Notes under the pieces: model-generated
The model's input: the letters and a program-made list of their open reading frames with translations, nothing else
Databases searched by the model: none
What the model was told of the DNA's origin: nothing
In this document: piece by piece, positions 22,986-36,700 of the stretch
Layout of the letters: each line of letters begins with the position of its first letter
Numbering within the stretch: the stretch's first letter is position 1
Position numbers and translations under genes: made by a program
DNA from: Amaranthus tricolor
Lineage: Eukaryota; Streptophyta; Magnoliopsida; Caryophyllales; Amaranthaceae
Assembly: GCF_026212465.1 (NCBI RefSeq)
Contig: NC_080061.1
Coordinates: forward strand, 19,403,971-19,467,970
Reading direction: 5' to 3'
DNA length: 64,000 nucleotides

Positions 22986-24552
22986 AACTATGATAATTAC
23001 TTGCAGTTTCCAGCCATCGTTGAAAATTCTTTGTATTACTTCATTAAATCCTTGACTTATACTTTGATCAATTACTCAATAAAGAAACGAGGTATGCACA
23101 ATCCTTAATTGTTTGGCAATATAGAATTCATTTGAAAATAGAAAATTTAATTTTGATATTTAAATTCAAAAATTGTAAATGACACCTAAGAATTTGCAAA
23201 TTTTGATACTTGATCAAATTTACATTATTATTGCAAGTCTATAAAATTGACCAAATTCTACATTTCAAATTCAAAATATAATATTTAGCCCAATTTAACA
23301 TTTAGAAATGAATTTCAAGTTGCCAAACATAATGAAAATATACAAATCTAAAAAGTGTTCAATTGCTACAAGTTGAAGATTTTTGTATTTGGTAAAAGAA
23401 ATGTGGTTCATAAGTTGTATTTTTAGGTGAACTCTAGGCAATAAATTATTTTGGATCCCTAAGCAAAATTGTGTGTTGTAACGCTTTTAAAAATAATTAT
23501 ATTTCTACAATATGAGTGAATTGTCGACCTTTTCTTTTCGATTTGCATGTCCATTTACTCATACCGTAATCAACACAAAGAATCACAAGCAGCAAATGGA
23601 ACCTGATTCGAACTATTAGTTCAACTTTTTTTTTTTTTTTGCTTTAAATACAAATATAAAAAATCATATTAAGTATTTAAATAATGTGGAGAATATAATA
23701 AATTAACAATAAATAATAAATTAAAAGATTTACTAATTTAGTGCATGTCAATCGTCATCAAAAGATTTACTAAATAGAAGAAAACAAATACAGTCAACTT
23801 TTTTTGTTTTAAGATAAACAAATATAGTCAACCAAAACATGATAAATTAATAATAAAGATGATTAATAAAAGGATATTTTATATAGTAACAATATAGTTT
23901 TGAGAAATGCCAGTGATAGCAAACCTTAAAAACATTCTACAGCGTAACATTGTACTGTTAATTGTTATACTTAAAGCTACCATATCATCATTACTCGAAA
24001 TCAATGTGAAACTTACAATCTTCACTCATTTCTCATTTTTAATTTCTTATTTATCCATACTCTTCATCCTCACTCGTATTGAATATATTTCCCCATGCCA
24101 AATAGCAAGCTGAAAAATCAAACTTACGTCGAGCACTATATTTGGATATAATCTTTGGGTCTCCTGTTCATGCATTTCTATTTCATTGCCTCTACTGTTG
24201 CTGCTGTTTGTTCATTATAACTTGCGGTGCTTGATAAACTTCAGGGATGTAGAATGTAAATAGAGAATATTTACAAACATTCTCATAACTCTTTTTTCAG
24301 GTTTCTTTTACAAACATTTAACATTAATTTTTACACATAAATAATAATTCTCCATGGGCTCTTTTCCTAAAGTATATCAATAATGTGCGTAATTAACAGT
24401 AAAGAGATTACAATATTCATGTTGCTTTGACAACAAGCCACTTCTTCCCATGTAAAAGAAAAATCCTACCAGAGACATCAAAATGATGTGAAAAAAAAAA
24501 ACATAAAATAAAATTGACTTAGTTGGGTCAATGGCTAAGATGCCAACACAAA
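22986..24552. other. AT-rich intergenic spacer with one MITE-like foldback
   Basis: No gene was supported. Positions 23107-23333 form a foldback: a gtttggcaa-type word plus gaattcattt at the left pairs with aaatgaatttcaagttgcca at the right, which resembles a hAT-type MITE of about 227 bp. Positions 23620-23640 hold a T-run. The 68-residue ORF at 23907-24113 looks like chance. The 3' UTR of the FMT gene probably begins to the right of this block. Confidence 0.5.
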
Positions 24553-24558
24553 TTTATT
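24553..24558 (-). terminator. Candidate polyadenylation signal of the FMT gene
   Basis: The minus strand reads AATAAA about 200 nt downstream of the stop codon at 24754. Plant poly(A) signals are loose, so other nearby sites are possible. Confidence 0.35.
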
Positions 24559-24753
24559 AAGAAAATACCGACTTATAGCTACACCAAAAATTGATCGCCA
24601 TAAAATTAGCACTAGCAGCAACTATCAAAAAAACAAAAATATGAAAAACAATAATTCATGACTTGATTATGTCATCCTAATCATCTGAAAAAGAAATAAT
24701 GTACCACCAATATTTGAACAGAGACATCATCTGATCAGAATAATGCTAATCAC

Positions 24754-27700
24754 TCAACTCGTAACATTTGGTTTTGCCTTTTGTTTTTTAGAATCCAATG
24801 AAGCTAAGCCTGTAATTAGACCGACTGGGGCTTGATTTTGTTGTTCTACTGGGAAATCCTCTTTTGTGAGATCATTATGTGAAACTTCCTTTCTATCAAC
24901 ACTCACTACCTTTTCAGCCTTTGGCTCAGAAACCGTCCCTGAATTTCTAGCATTCATGGGTTGAGTAACAGTTTGGGCTGGGGCATTATGAGAACGAGTT
25001 AACTGTCTCTTAGCATCTGCCTTTTTCCTAACAGCAGCTACAGCACGGGCTGCTCTTTCATCAACACCCCTTCCCCGAGGAACAGCCTCCCCAATCATAG
25101 CTGCATTTAAGGATTTGTTCAAAGAAGCAGCTGAACTCCGAGATCCTCCAGCTGCTGCTGCTTGCAAGCCCTGTACCATATTACAATAATACACTTATGT
25201 CACATCGTAAACATTAAGTAGGCACCAGACAGACATAAAAAAAATATTAGTATCTTCAGAAGAAAAGGATATTTCTGAAAGACCCTTAACAAGCAGAATC
25301 TCTGAATTTATATTATTAAGCTTGAAAAAGTTTAACGCCAGCCCTCATTAATACAAATTAAAACGAACACCTTTAAGTAATCTTTAATTGTACACAACCC
25401 ACCCTGTCCACCAGCTGGCTGCTTTCTGGATCCCTTGAATCCCCTGATGATCATCCTCTACTGCCACCTTCACTCTCACATCTTCGAAAAACAATATTTA
25501 ACAATCGCTAATGGCATAGGTTTTTCTCACTGGTTTCCCTTTTGTGATCCTTCAATAATTACCTCTTGAATAGCAAAGATCAAAAGTATGTAGTTCCTCC
25601 GTCTTTCTCCTTTTTGGCTGTTAGTAACGTTCCAATATTGCTACATCTATTGCCTCCAAATGCACTTAATTCAATACGCCTCACACCTCATACTTCCTAG
25701 ATCGATCAAATATATATTCCCTTTCCTAATCATGTATCAAGGACCCCACCTAGGCAAGAACCATTTGACATTGGGGTCAACGCATTTTTTTGTTGTTGAT
25801 GATTGAAAAATGACAACACCTTTAGTTGTGTTCTTAATAATGAAAGCAGATCAAAGCACTAGTCAGAAATAGCTCACATTGAACCCTGAAGGAAGCATTG
25901 GAAGGGGAAGAGAGATCTTCCAGGGTCGTGGACAGAGAGGTTATAAGAGGGGTAGTGATGGTTGTCAGGTGGTAAGAGGATGATGAGGGAAGTTCAAAAA
26001 TACAAAAAGGGAGCAGGGTTCGGTTGAAGGTAATTGGGATTAAGGGAAACCTAAAATATACAATTAAAGAGTTAAGGGGGTGTTTGTTTAGAGGGGAATT
26101 GGGGTAAGGGAATAGAAATTTATCAAAAGACAGTCTTGAGTCCTTGTGTATTTATTTACAAGGGAGGAAATAGGAAAGGGAATTAAATTTCATCAAAGTC
26201 CCCAAGAAAATATCCTTTGGAGATAGTTAAGATTGATACTTTTACCCCAAAATCTCAACTAAAAGTCTAACATAACAAAAAAGGGATGGGACTTATTTCT
26301 AGCCCCAAAGTCTCATCTCAACTCTTAATTAAAAGTCTCACAACAATGGATTTTTATCAAAAGAAAGTCTCAAGTCCTTGTTTGTTTACAAGGGAGGGAT
26401 ATAGGGATAGGGACTTAAATTTCATCAAAGTCCCCAAGAAAGATGTCCTTAGGGAGAGCGGTATTTAAGATTGACACTTTTACCCCAAAATCGCAACTAA
26501 TCGTCTAACATAACAAACAAGGGATGGGATTTATTATTAAGCCCCAAAATCTCATCTCAAGTCTCAATTAAAAGTCTCACAATTCGCATTCCTACTTGCC
26601 AAACACATTCTAGGGGTGTTATTTACATGAAACTTTTTAAGGTAAAAGATCTCTGAAGTAAGGTTGGTTTTAAATAGAAAACCCTTTATCTACTCCTATC
26701 GAAACTAATGATTTATGAATATTACATAGAAAGCCACACTGACATCTTCCCTAATAGTCACAATTAAATGACATATCAAAATGGCAACAAAAATATTAGA
26801 GACATTCAATCACCAAACTAAATACTAAGAATAGAATGGTACGATGTCATACCACAATGAGCATATATATTCAAATCATTCAATTTACCTTCAATAAATC
26901 CACAGCTTTTTTAGCAGCAGTTGCATCAATCGTTTGCCCCTTCTGTTTCTGCGCATTCATCTGTCAGAAAACATCAAAAATATAACCAAAAAAAGATAAG
27001 TCATGGAGTCAAGCTCGAAAACTGAAAAGATCCTTTCATAATAACATACCTGAAGCTCACGCATCTTGAATGTCTTCATCCAGTTTTGTGAGTCACGAGT
27101 CCTTGAATCCTCTTCCCCAAGTTGTTTGAAAAGTATTTCATAAGTTTTCTTTTCATGCTGACACAAAACAGACTCTTTTCGTCAATCTTATGACAAGTTA
27201 TGAAAGAAATTCAGGAGAAAATAAATATTTTAAGCACAGCTCCGATTTGAAATCAACATCAAGCATACCTGGTGCGAAAGTTTGTAGGCACCCATACAAT
27301 TAAAAGCAATTGCAAGAGCGTGATAACAAACAGCAGTTTGGATATGCTCTTCGCCTAGAAGTCTCTCGTTCTTCTTCAAAGCTTCCTGCAGGTACCGAAG
27401 AGCTGTGTCCATTTTTCCAATATCTTGATACATCATCGCAACATTTATGAAAGTTGCAGCAACATCAGGATGTTCAGATCCAGAAGACAAGCTCAGTAGG
27501 AGCAATGCCCTTGACATGTGACGTAATGCAAGTTCAGTTTGATTAAGTCCATGATAGAATAGAGCCATGTTTCCATAACTGTCAAATCCAAGCAAGACAA
27601 GAGCGTATAGATGAGATGACAAGTAACAAATATTGAAACAGCTTTTTAGACAATAGGACTGAACCCAGATACAACAAACACGAGGCAGAACAGATACCTG

Positions 27701-30700
27701 TGTGCAGTATCAGGGTGATCCAAACCAAGGCAACGCTCATTGATAATTAGTTCTTTATGTTGCTGCATAATTGCTCCAGCCATATCCCCAGCATGATAAA
27801 GCACCATGGCAAGATACCTAAAAGAATATTTTTGATTTGAATAGTCACAATACTGCAGTGGCAACAGCTGATAATTCGTGATATATGCCCTATCATAAAT
27901 TCATAGACAACTCTGATCGAATGTAAGGAAACTAATATGTTAAGTATATAATCCCGCTATCTCTCTCAATTTGTTTTTCCAATTTTTGTTCTCACTCACT
28001 TTGCCACATTTCTGTTTATGGACTAACATTTTCCTACAAACACCCAAGCAAACATAATAAAAAGAACTACCAAATAACAATGTAGCAAAATCAGGACACA
28101 AAAAGTTAATAAAAAAAACACAAAACACTAATTGAAAGTAGAGGCAAATGCCACATGAGTATTTTCAGAGAAAGACAAGGTTTAGCCTTATAGCACTAGA
28201 AACTCTTCCTCCTTATGTAACAGCTTAGTTCTAAAAGGAGCAGGGCAGAGCCTAAGCAATAAAGGTGTAAGGCGAAGGGGTAGGTACACCTTTAAGTCTA
28301 ATTTTTTCCCCCTGTTTTCAGGATTATGAATTCAAAGACCATTTAATGGAGCCAAAAATTCAGAGTTCATTGGTTCTAGTCCTTTGGAATGTAACTGAAT
28401 ATTGTTTTCACATACAGTTAATATTTATGTGTGCACTATGTGTAGTGGATAGTGTTGGTTAGTGGTGAAACTTAAACAAAATTACAAAGGGGTCGGAGTT
28501 AATAAAGAAATTTTTAATTCAAGAAAAATTTAATAAATACATCTACATAAGATAATGTATATACTAAAAGAAAACTTTACATAGATATTAACATACTACA
28601 TAGCATTAACTTATACAATGAAAGTAAAACTTGATGTTCTTTTTAGCACTTTATAATCGTTTAAATTTTTGTCTACTATGTAAAAAAATTCAACCGAAGC
28701 TCTCCATGAAAAAAATCCAATAAAAGTAGATCATTACACAACTATACAACAATAAATATATATTTCCTCCTTTTTTGTTGTATCTTTACTTTTATAGTCA
28801 AGCGAGTTAAATTTTGACCATTATTTTTATAAAATATATTATGAATTATGTGATAAAATTATCATTGACTAATTTACATTGATAAATATTTTCATAAAAA
28901 TAACTTTAATAAACACATAATTATATGTTTAGAACTAGCAATGGTCAAAATTTAACTTGTTTGACTGTGAAATTAAAGATAAAAAAGGGACTAAGGCTCT
29001 GCTTTTAATTATAGTTACAATCTCAAATTTAACAATTTTTTTATTGTATAGCATTATATACCCTTATGTGATCCTTCAATACGAAAAAGAAATAACTAAA
29101 TAATACTACAATTGAGAATTGCACGCCACTTTTCTACTTTCTATTAATGCTCTCCTAGCTCATTGTTTTCCGTTCTCTCAATCCTATATTATCCTCCTCG
29201 TGTTCTTCTCCTTCTTATCAATACTAATCCTCACATGCTCACTCTCACACAAATTTATCAAATCTTCTAATTTCTCGCTCATCTTCTGGTAAGTATCATG
29301 CAATTTCTCAATCAGAAAATGAAGTAAAGTAGTGACAAAATGTGAATGCAAAATTTTGAAGATATTACTAGTTGAACAAATGGCTTATACATGACTAGAA
29401 AATCTACATTTTTCAATCAACAATTTTAATTTCTTCTTTATTTAGTTCCTTCTAATGTTGATACTATGATTCAGTAGGCACACTAGGCAGATTGAAACAT
29501 AATGAAAAAGTTAGCAAAATGATTTTTCACCATTACCGCTCCAGAGCCGTCTCGGACAATTTAGGGGCCCTGAGCAAAAATTAAAATACGAATGTGTTGT
29601 TTCATTTTTTTTTAAATGTCAATGAAATATATTAATTCTTTCCGATTAAACAAGACAATAGTTTCTTATTTAACCCAATTAACCAATGAAAAACAACAAA
29701 TTAACAATAATTTTATGCCTAAATTCAATTAACTATTTAAATATTACAAATTATTGACATGCATCATACAATAACTTACGTGTATAGCTCTTTTAAATAA
29801 AAATAATATGTTATAATGAATTACTAAAGTGTATATATTAAAAAATTTGGGTCCTTAAAAATGGGGCCCTAAGCCGTCACTCATGTAGCTCTTGCTACAT
29901 AACCGGCCCTACTGGCGCTCCCGTCCCTGGTAAGTTACGCACAACTGTTAATTATGAACATTCCTCGTTTATCACAAGCATCAGACGTTGGAAGCCATTT
30001 AGTGGCACTGAGGCTTAATATAAAAAAGTTTGCCCTGCTTTGTGTCTTGTACACTTGCTGAAAACGCCTCGGCTAAGTGAGGCAAAGCCCACTACAAAAG
30101 GTGAGTGCCTCAATGCATTTTTTGGCTTATCGGGTTGATAATTAAATTAAGCTTGCTTGTTTGAAAAGAAATAAAGCTCAAACACGAATTCACATGAACA
30201 TGAAGTTTGAGCGTTGGGCCAAATATCACATAAGATGACTTGTTGGCATCCCTTGTCACATCATCGAGTGAGCTAAAACGTTCCCATAACATTAAATTTG
30301 CAATTAAGGGTTTTGTCCAATGTAGGAATGTTAAAGTCTAGGTCATCCATATGGATTTTCTTCTCCCTTCATTCTGATTTTCTACCATCTTAAATTATAA
30401 GTCTTGTCATTTTTTTTCTACTCATGTCCTCCAAGTCATCTTCAGTCTTCCTGACCTCTATTTAAGAATCATGAGTTATAGTTTTCTACTGCCCATACGA
30501 GTTTGTTAATAACTTGTCTTTGCACATCCCCAAATCATTTTAAACGATTCTATTTCATTTCTTCCTTAATATTTGCAGCTCCTAAACCCTTTCTTATGTC
30601 TTCAAGGTATGCTCACTCATACATCGAAACATTCGCATTTACACTATTCTCATTTTTCTACTATGATCCTTTCTAAAAGTCCAACATTCTAAGCCATATA

Positions 30701-33700
30701 GTAGCAATGGTCTAATGTTCGTTCGATAAAATTTACCTTTTAACTTTAAGGACACACCTTGATCACATTCCAATAGCCTTGCTCTATTTTTGTCATCCAC
30801 ACTTTATTCTGTAAGTCACATCTTGTTGGATGTCTCCACTACTCTAAAGTATGGACCCAAGGTATTCAAAGCATCTAGTTGAAGCGATTTGTCGATTTCT
30901 TTGATCCTTAATATGACAGACATATCGAGTGCCTTAGGCACACTATTAAAACTAAGAGTTACACCCAAAAAATTAACACAAAGTATCCAATAATCATCTT
31001 ATAATAAGAGGGCAACCTCTAAAAATCACAAAAGTAGCTATTCCATTAACAATTGTATTTTCTTGTTAAATCCATAGACCAATTAGAACCATTCGAGTAG
31101 ACTAAAGGAAAAATTATTGTGAATAATAAACACTTTCGTTGATTTTCCTTCAATAATGCCAACTTTCAATTAACCATGAATAATATTAACTTAGAGGGTG
31201 TTTTCCTAGACTAATATTAACTTTTGTTTAACCATTAATTTACCTTTGTTTTTATGTCGATAATCAACTTTATAACAAAAGTTGGTATTATTCTAGGCAA
31301 CCACCTTTCTAAGTTGAAATTAGTCATGGTTAATCAAAAGTTGATATTAGGAAATCAATGAAAGTTTGTATTATTCACGGTAAATGTTCATATACTAAAA
31401 TGATTGTTTAGTTCACAACATCATAATTAAACCAAGGTTTTAGACAAATTATACATTTACATCATTCAATTAACATCACGGAAAGGATGTTAGCAAACAT
31501 AAGACAAAAAAAAAAGAAAAAGGAAGAGTATACAACTAATAAAATGTGATAATTAACATACCTACAACAGTTAGCAACCTCTCTATGCATTGGACCAGTT
31601 ACCTAAAATTACCAAAGCAAAACATGTAGACTAGATTTTCAGTCTGACTCAAAAGAACAGCAACAATCTCAGAAACAATATTACTCAAATAACACAAAGA
31701 TGTTCATACCTGCTGCAATATAGAAAATGCCTCTGAAAACGATGTATATGCCTCACCAAGCATTCCCTAAAGAGTGACATTATCAAACAAATCACTAAGC
31801 ATACTTATACACCCACATTATCAAGTACACCATGGAAGTAGCATGAAACTAGGCATATACTACCTGAATAGATGTGTGTGTCCACACCAATGCAACACAA
31901 TCAACAATATAACTAAACAGTCTTCCACAAGGATAAAATAGCAATCAAGTTATAGAATAATGTAGCTCATAAAAATAGGAATATTCATCAATAATTTCAT
32001 GCATCATTTTTCTCAAAAAGAAAAGAACAAAAATGAATACTCGCTTTGTCCCCATGAGTATACCATCATTTCCATTTTCGTCCGTCCCTTTACATTGCAA
32101 CATTTACAGCTTGGGTATGTTCTCACCATTTTCTCTTCACCATTTTCTCTTATCCACACAATTTTAATGTCCCCACCATTTTCTTAATTATTGTGCAATT
32201 GTGTGTTGTAGCAATAATATGGGGAAAGACGGAATAAAAGACAGGAGAAACTAATCCCAATGAAAAACACGAAATTCCTCCCTCTCCCAAAAACAAAAAG
32301 AAAAAAGTCCATTGTAAGCTCAGCCGTATTAGTCTCAAATAAACATAATAACTCAGCACATCATACCATCAATGTCGTACAGTGGAAAGATCATGAGTTA
32401 TTTCTATCCAGATGCATCAAGAAATATCACCATAATACAAGTCAGCGAAATCAATATATAATACTCATTCTTTCTGCTACTAAAATATCTGCCACCATAG
32501 AACAAAGAATTAGACGATCAAATTACACCAGACTTCACAAAGTATCCAGTAAAAAATAATCTTCTAGACTTTGGCCCTGTAGCAAATTAATTGTGTTGAT
32601 CCTGTCCAATGCCAACCCCCACAAAACAACACTCTTCTTACTTAGAACCATAGGCTTATATATAAAATTGGCATAAAGAGCACACCAGCTTCTTTCCATT
32701 TGAGCAAGCGATCTTTTTGTCATGTGAGTCACATCTTGGACAATACCCCCACTTCTTTCAAGAATAAAAACAAAAAAAAAATTAGAATCCTCGGTATTAA
32801 TGTGTAGCGCTTGCCCACCAATGCGTCACAACGTATAGTTCCTTTAGCAATATATAATCACTTGCAGTCCACAATAGCTCTAAAAATTTATGGAATTCCA
32901 GCTCTTATACCTCTAAACCAAACTTAGTGATGATGACCATTACTCTATTCCCATCCACCAATAAGTATCATCCGCAAAAATCATACATCACGTCATTGCA
33001 GAGAGAAATGAATTGTGTACAATATCTGCAAGTGAGTAGCATGTATGCAAGTAACTAATCATTTGGATACAACCCATATTTGCTCATGATAACATAAACC
33101 AAATAGACAAGAGGAAACAAACTCTTCCACAATAGTCACCTTCAAAGGTAACGCCTCCCATACTCAGCATCTCCCTTCTTTCTTGATAGACAATAAACCC
33201 CATAATTAAAGAATCCCCCTTACCGGCTCTTCTATTGGACAAAACACAGACTTTATCTCATTTCCTAAATGTCAACAGCAACTCCAATCGCTTCTCACCA
33301 ACCCTTATTCATACTACTCTCTAAGATAAAGATATCCTACTACACTTCTAGAACCTGCGCCACAAGCACGATCACACTCCCATCCTACTTGCTGCTATAA
33401 CTTCAACATTATCTCAACTTTCTCGAGTCTGGCTGTAAAAGATGTAACTCTCTTGACTCAATCTGAGAACTTGCAATTGGAATATGGTGGCAGATCACTC
33501 AACATATGGGCATCACGAATATTAAATGAATTTTATCAACATTTGGATCAATTTCTTTTGTTTGTTATAGTTCCTAAGCAGAAGGAATTTGAATATTTCA
33601 CAAAATACTATGAGAAACAAAACCTAAAATGTTCTCTAAAAAATATGTGATATAAAATCTCAATCTATATATGTTTCTTAATGGATAACTGAACATCAGC

Positions 33701-36700
33701 AAAAGAGCAAACACAATAAGGAAGGGATTCAAGTACTTAAGTAAACCAACCATTAAAAATTTACAATCAGTGTTTGAATGCAAGTAAGAAAAAGGGAGAT
33801 TTAACATACTTCGGCTAACTGAACCTTCCCAGACTCAACAAGATCCCTAGCTTCTGAGCATACAGGAATTGAATGTTTCACAACAGGCGAGAGATTCAAG
33901 ATGTCTGACATTTGGAAAGGTCTTTCATCACTGAGATCATATTTACGAGCTGCAAGAGTTATCCCAACCTGCCAGTAAAATCAGATATATCAAACGACAA
34001 TTAATGTGAATAAAGTCTACATAAAGGTCATTATGCAATAAACAAAATAGAATAAACCACATGCCATCCTAAAGGCTAGTACCTCAAAGCCATACAATGA
34101 AGCACACTCCAAGTAGCTGGCATACATTATGTTTCCTAATACAAGCCTAATTAGCTACTCCTACTTATAGACACCGGCAAAGTTGAATTATAAGACATGT
34201 GTTTGACCATTAATAATTATGCATTACTAAAAACAATAGAAAGACAGCACTCGAACAATAAACAAATTAAAAGAGAGAGGATATACGTCCAAAAAAATTC
34301 AAAAAGGTCAATCCCACGAAACCCCAAGGAAATAAGTGTATCATGTACAAAGGACAGGTAGAAGTGTTGGCAAGCAGAACAGGTGTTCTTAACTATAATT
34401 CTAACCCTAATGGCAATCATGTTTGACCAAAATAATCATATCCTTGACAAATCACATCAACCCTCAACTTCCCAAACAATCATGCTGTTCTCAACAAGTT
34501 TCACAATCGACACTTGTTGAGTAGCAAACACTGCTCCTTTGAACAAGATCTCATATAATAATCATATTACTACATACTATATAAACAAAAACAATCAGGT
34601 CCATTCATACGGTGATCTCTTTGCGTCTGCAAACCATAGCCAAATTCCCGAATTTTCATGGCAAAGCAAATAAGATGAATTTAATGTGTTGCATAGAACT
34701 CCTAAAAAAAAAATTTCAAAAATTTCAAAAGTTAATAAAATTGGATCAATCACAACCATCAAAATGAACGAAATATTTGATCTGAACTCCATGAATACAA
34801 GTAGATTTAACTCATAGCATTCAAGAAGCAATAATTAATCATAACACCTATTCTACTAATTTCTATGAGATTACAAAATCCCCCTTCATTAATTCATCCT
34901 CAATTACAGAACATTCTTCACATCAAGAAAAACAAGAAAAGAATCAAGCCTACATAAATTGAAGGAAAGAAGCAATCATGGTCATCTACAACTACAAGTT
35001 CAAAACAATAATCAAATGCAGTAGGCTCACCATACCCCGAGAGAAAATGTGGAACACTAAAAAACTTCCTCACCACGACCCTAGGGAGTTAACAGTACGA
35101 AGCCGACCAAAATGACCTGTCCTTGATCTTTATGACTATTTACACTTTACTTGAACAAACCATGTTTACCAAAATTCTTAAAAATGCAACTTCAGATTGA
35201 CAGGTTTATCATCATCAAATATATTATTAGTCATCAACACATGGATGCATCCCATATATGCATCTTCAGCATCAAAAGACACATCCACTAAAAGAAAATA
35301 TTTTAAAATTTAAACCAAACTAAACTAATCATCATTCCATGTCATTTACATGTCCACAAAAACAACAAAACTAACAAAATTTGTGATTGAAGGCTCAATC
35401 TAACAAAAAGTATTTACAAAAAATTACCTTCTGGGAGAGATTACGAATAACTGAAACTTTCTTCACACGTATTCTCGCATCCTCTGGCATATTAAACTAC
35501 ACAAAAAAGCCTTACGATATGAATGGAAGTACCCAAACACTAATCTTCCTTAGTATATGAAAGGAAAAACATCAATGTAATATATAATAAAATAAAAAAA
35601 TGTGCAATTTATTTCACTTAATACCTGATATTTTATTTTCACAAGATCCAAAATATCAGACCATAATCCCTCAGTGCTTAACCCTGTGTAAAGAGATGAA
35701 TTCTTTTTTGAAGATGATCCATTTCTTGGCCTGTACTTTCCCTTAGAAGACTTTAGATGTCCACCTTGTTCCTACAACATACACAGGGTTTTACTTTGAA
35801 GAAGAAAACCAAATACACTGACAAACATCAACAAAACAAATGAAACTACATTGTTTTATACAGTAAAAATATTAAAATAATGGAAGGTTGCAAGCTACCA
35901 AAAGCCACAATAAGGGGGAAACAGAGGAGTTGAAGGGAGAAAAGAAAACTTCATTAATAAACTCTTAATTATACATCTAACAAACCCAGTGAAGGTATTT
36001 TCAAATAGCCAAGTTCTTGGAATTGTACTACCAAAATACATAAAACACAAACCAATAACATTGTTTTATACAACAAAAACATTAAAATAAAATTAGTGTG
36101 TGCTAAATTCCGTTTCATATTCTTTCTATGCAACTTGGATGAACAAAGATCTTAGCAAATTACAGCAGTATTTGCATGAGTTTTTTCAAGGGAGTTTAAT
36201 ACCTTCTTGTGAGAACGACGCGCAAAATTCGTACCACTGATTTTTCCAGACACTACTTGAGAATTGCCAAAGAAACAGTTGAAAAAATGTGCAGCTGAAG
36301 GTCCAAGTTCATGATCATCTGTATCTCTCAGGATGCCCTGCAACATCGCACAATGATAAGCTCCAGTATTCTTTAAAATATATCTGTAGGTTAACCAGTT
36401 AAATATATTTTTGCAAAATCACCATTTAAGTTGCCATGGCTGGCATGAGTCATGTGAAACAGAGGTTTTGACACGAAACAATACAATCACATACTACGTT
36501 TCACGACTTATTTTGAGTGTCCCAGAGATGTGTTGTGTTGGAAGTTCAAGATCCAACAATATGATACAAAACATGTGGGGTGAAAAGGAATGTGGAAGCA
36601 ACATGCGGAAACTTGCCCAAATAAGCATCGATTGTACCCAAAGAAACAATGAAATCACCCATGCTAGTCAACAAGACAAGTAAGATCAACATTTTAAATC

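Larger units (their letters stand above)
24754..31766 (-). other. FMT: FMT exons 22-28: TPR repeats and Ala-rich C-terminus
   Basis: Exons 22-26 (about residues 1036-1247) form a row of tetratricopeptide repeats: GEAYTSFSEAFSILQQ, YLAMVLYHAGDMAGAI, YGNMALFYHGLNQTELALRH, FINVAMMYQDIGKMDTALRY and YHALAIAFNCMGAYKLSHQ. Exon 26 adds FKQLGEEDSRTRDSQNWMK. Exons 27-28 give MNAQKQKGQ, an Ala-rich stretch, the family word PRGRGVDERAARA and a Lys-rich end. The join of exons 27 and 28 (LLK to GLQAAAAGG) lacks about ten residues that I recall for other plant copies. Intron 23 (27818-31561) is 3.7 kb and intron 27 is 1.7 kb. Confidence 0.9.
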
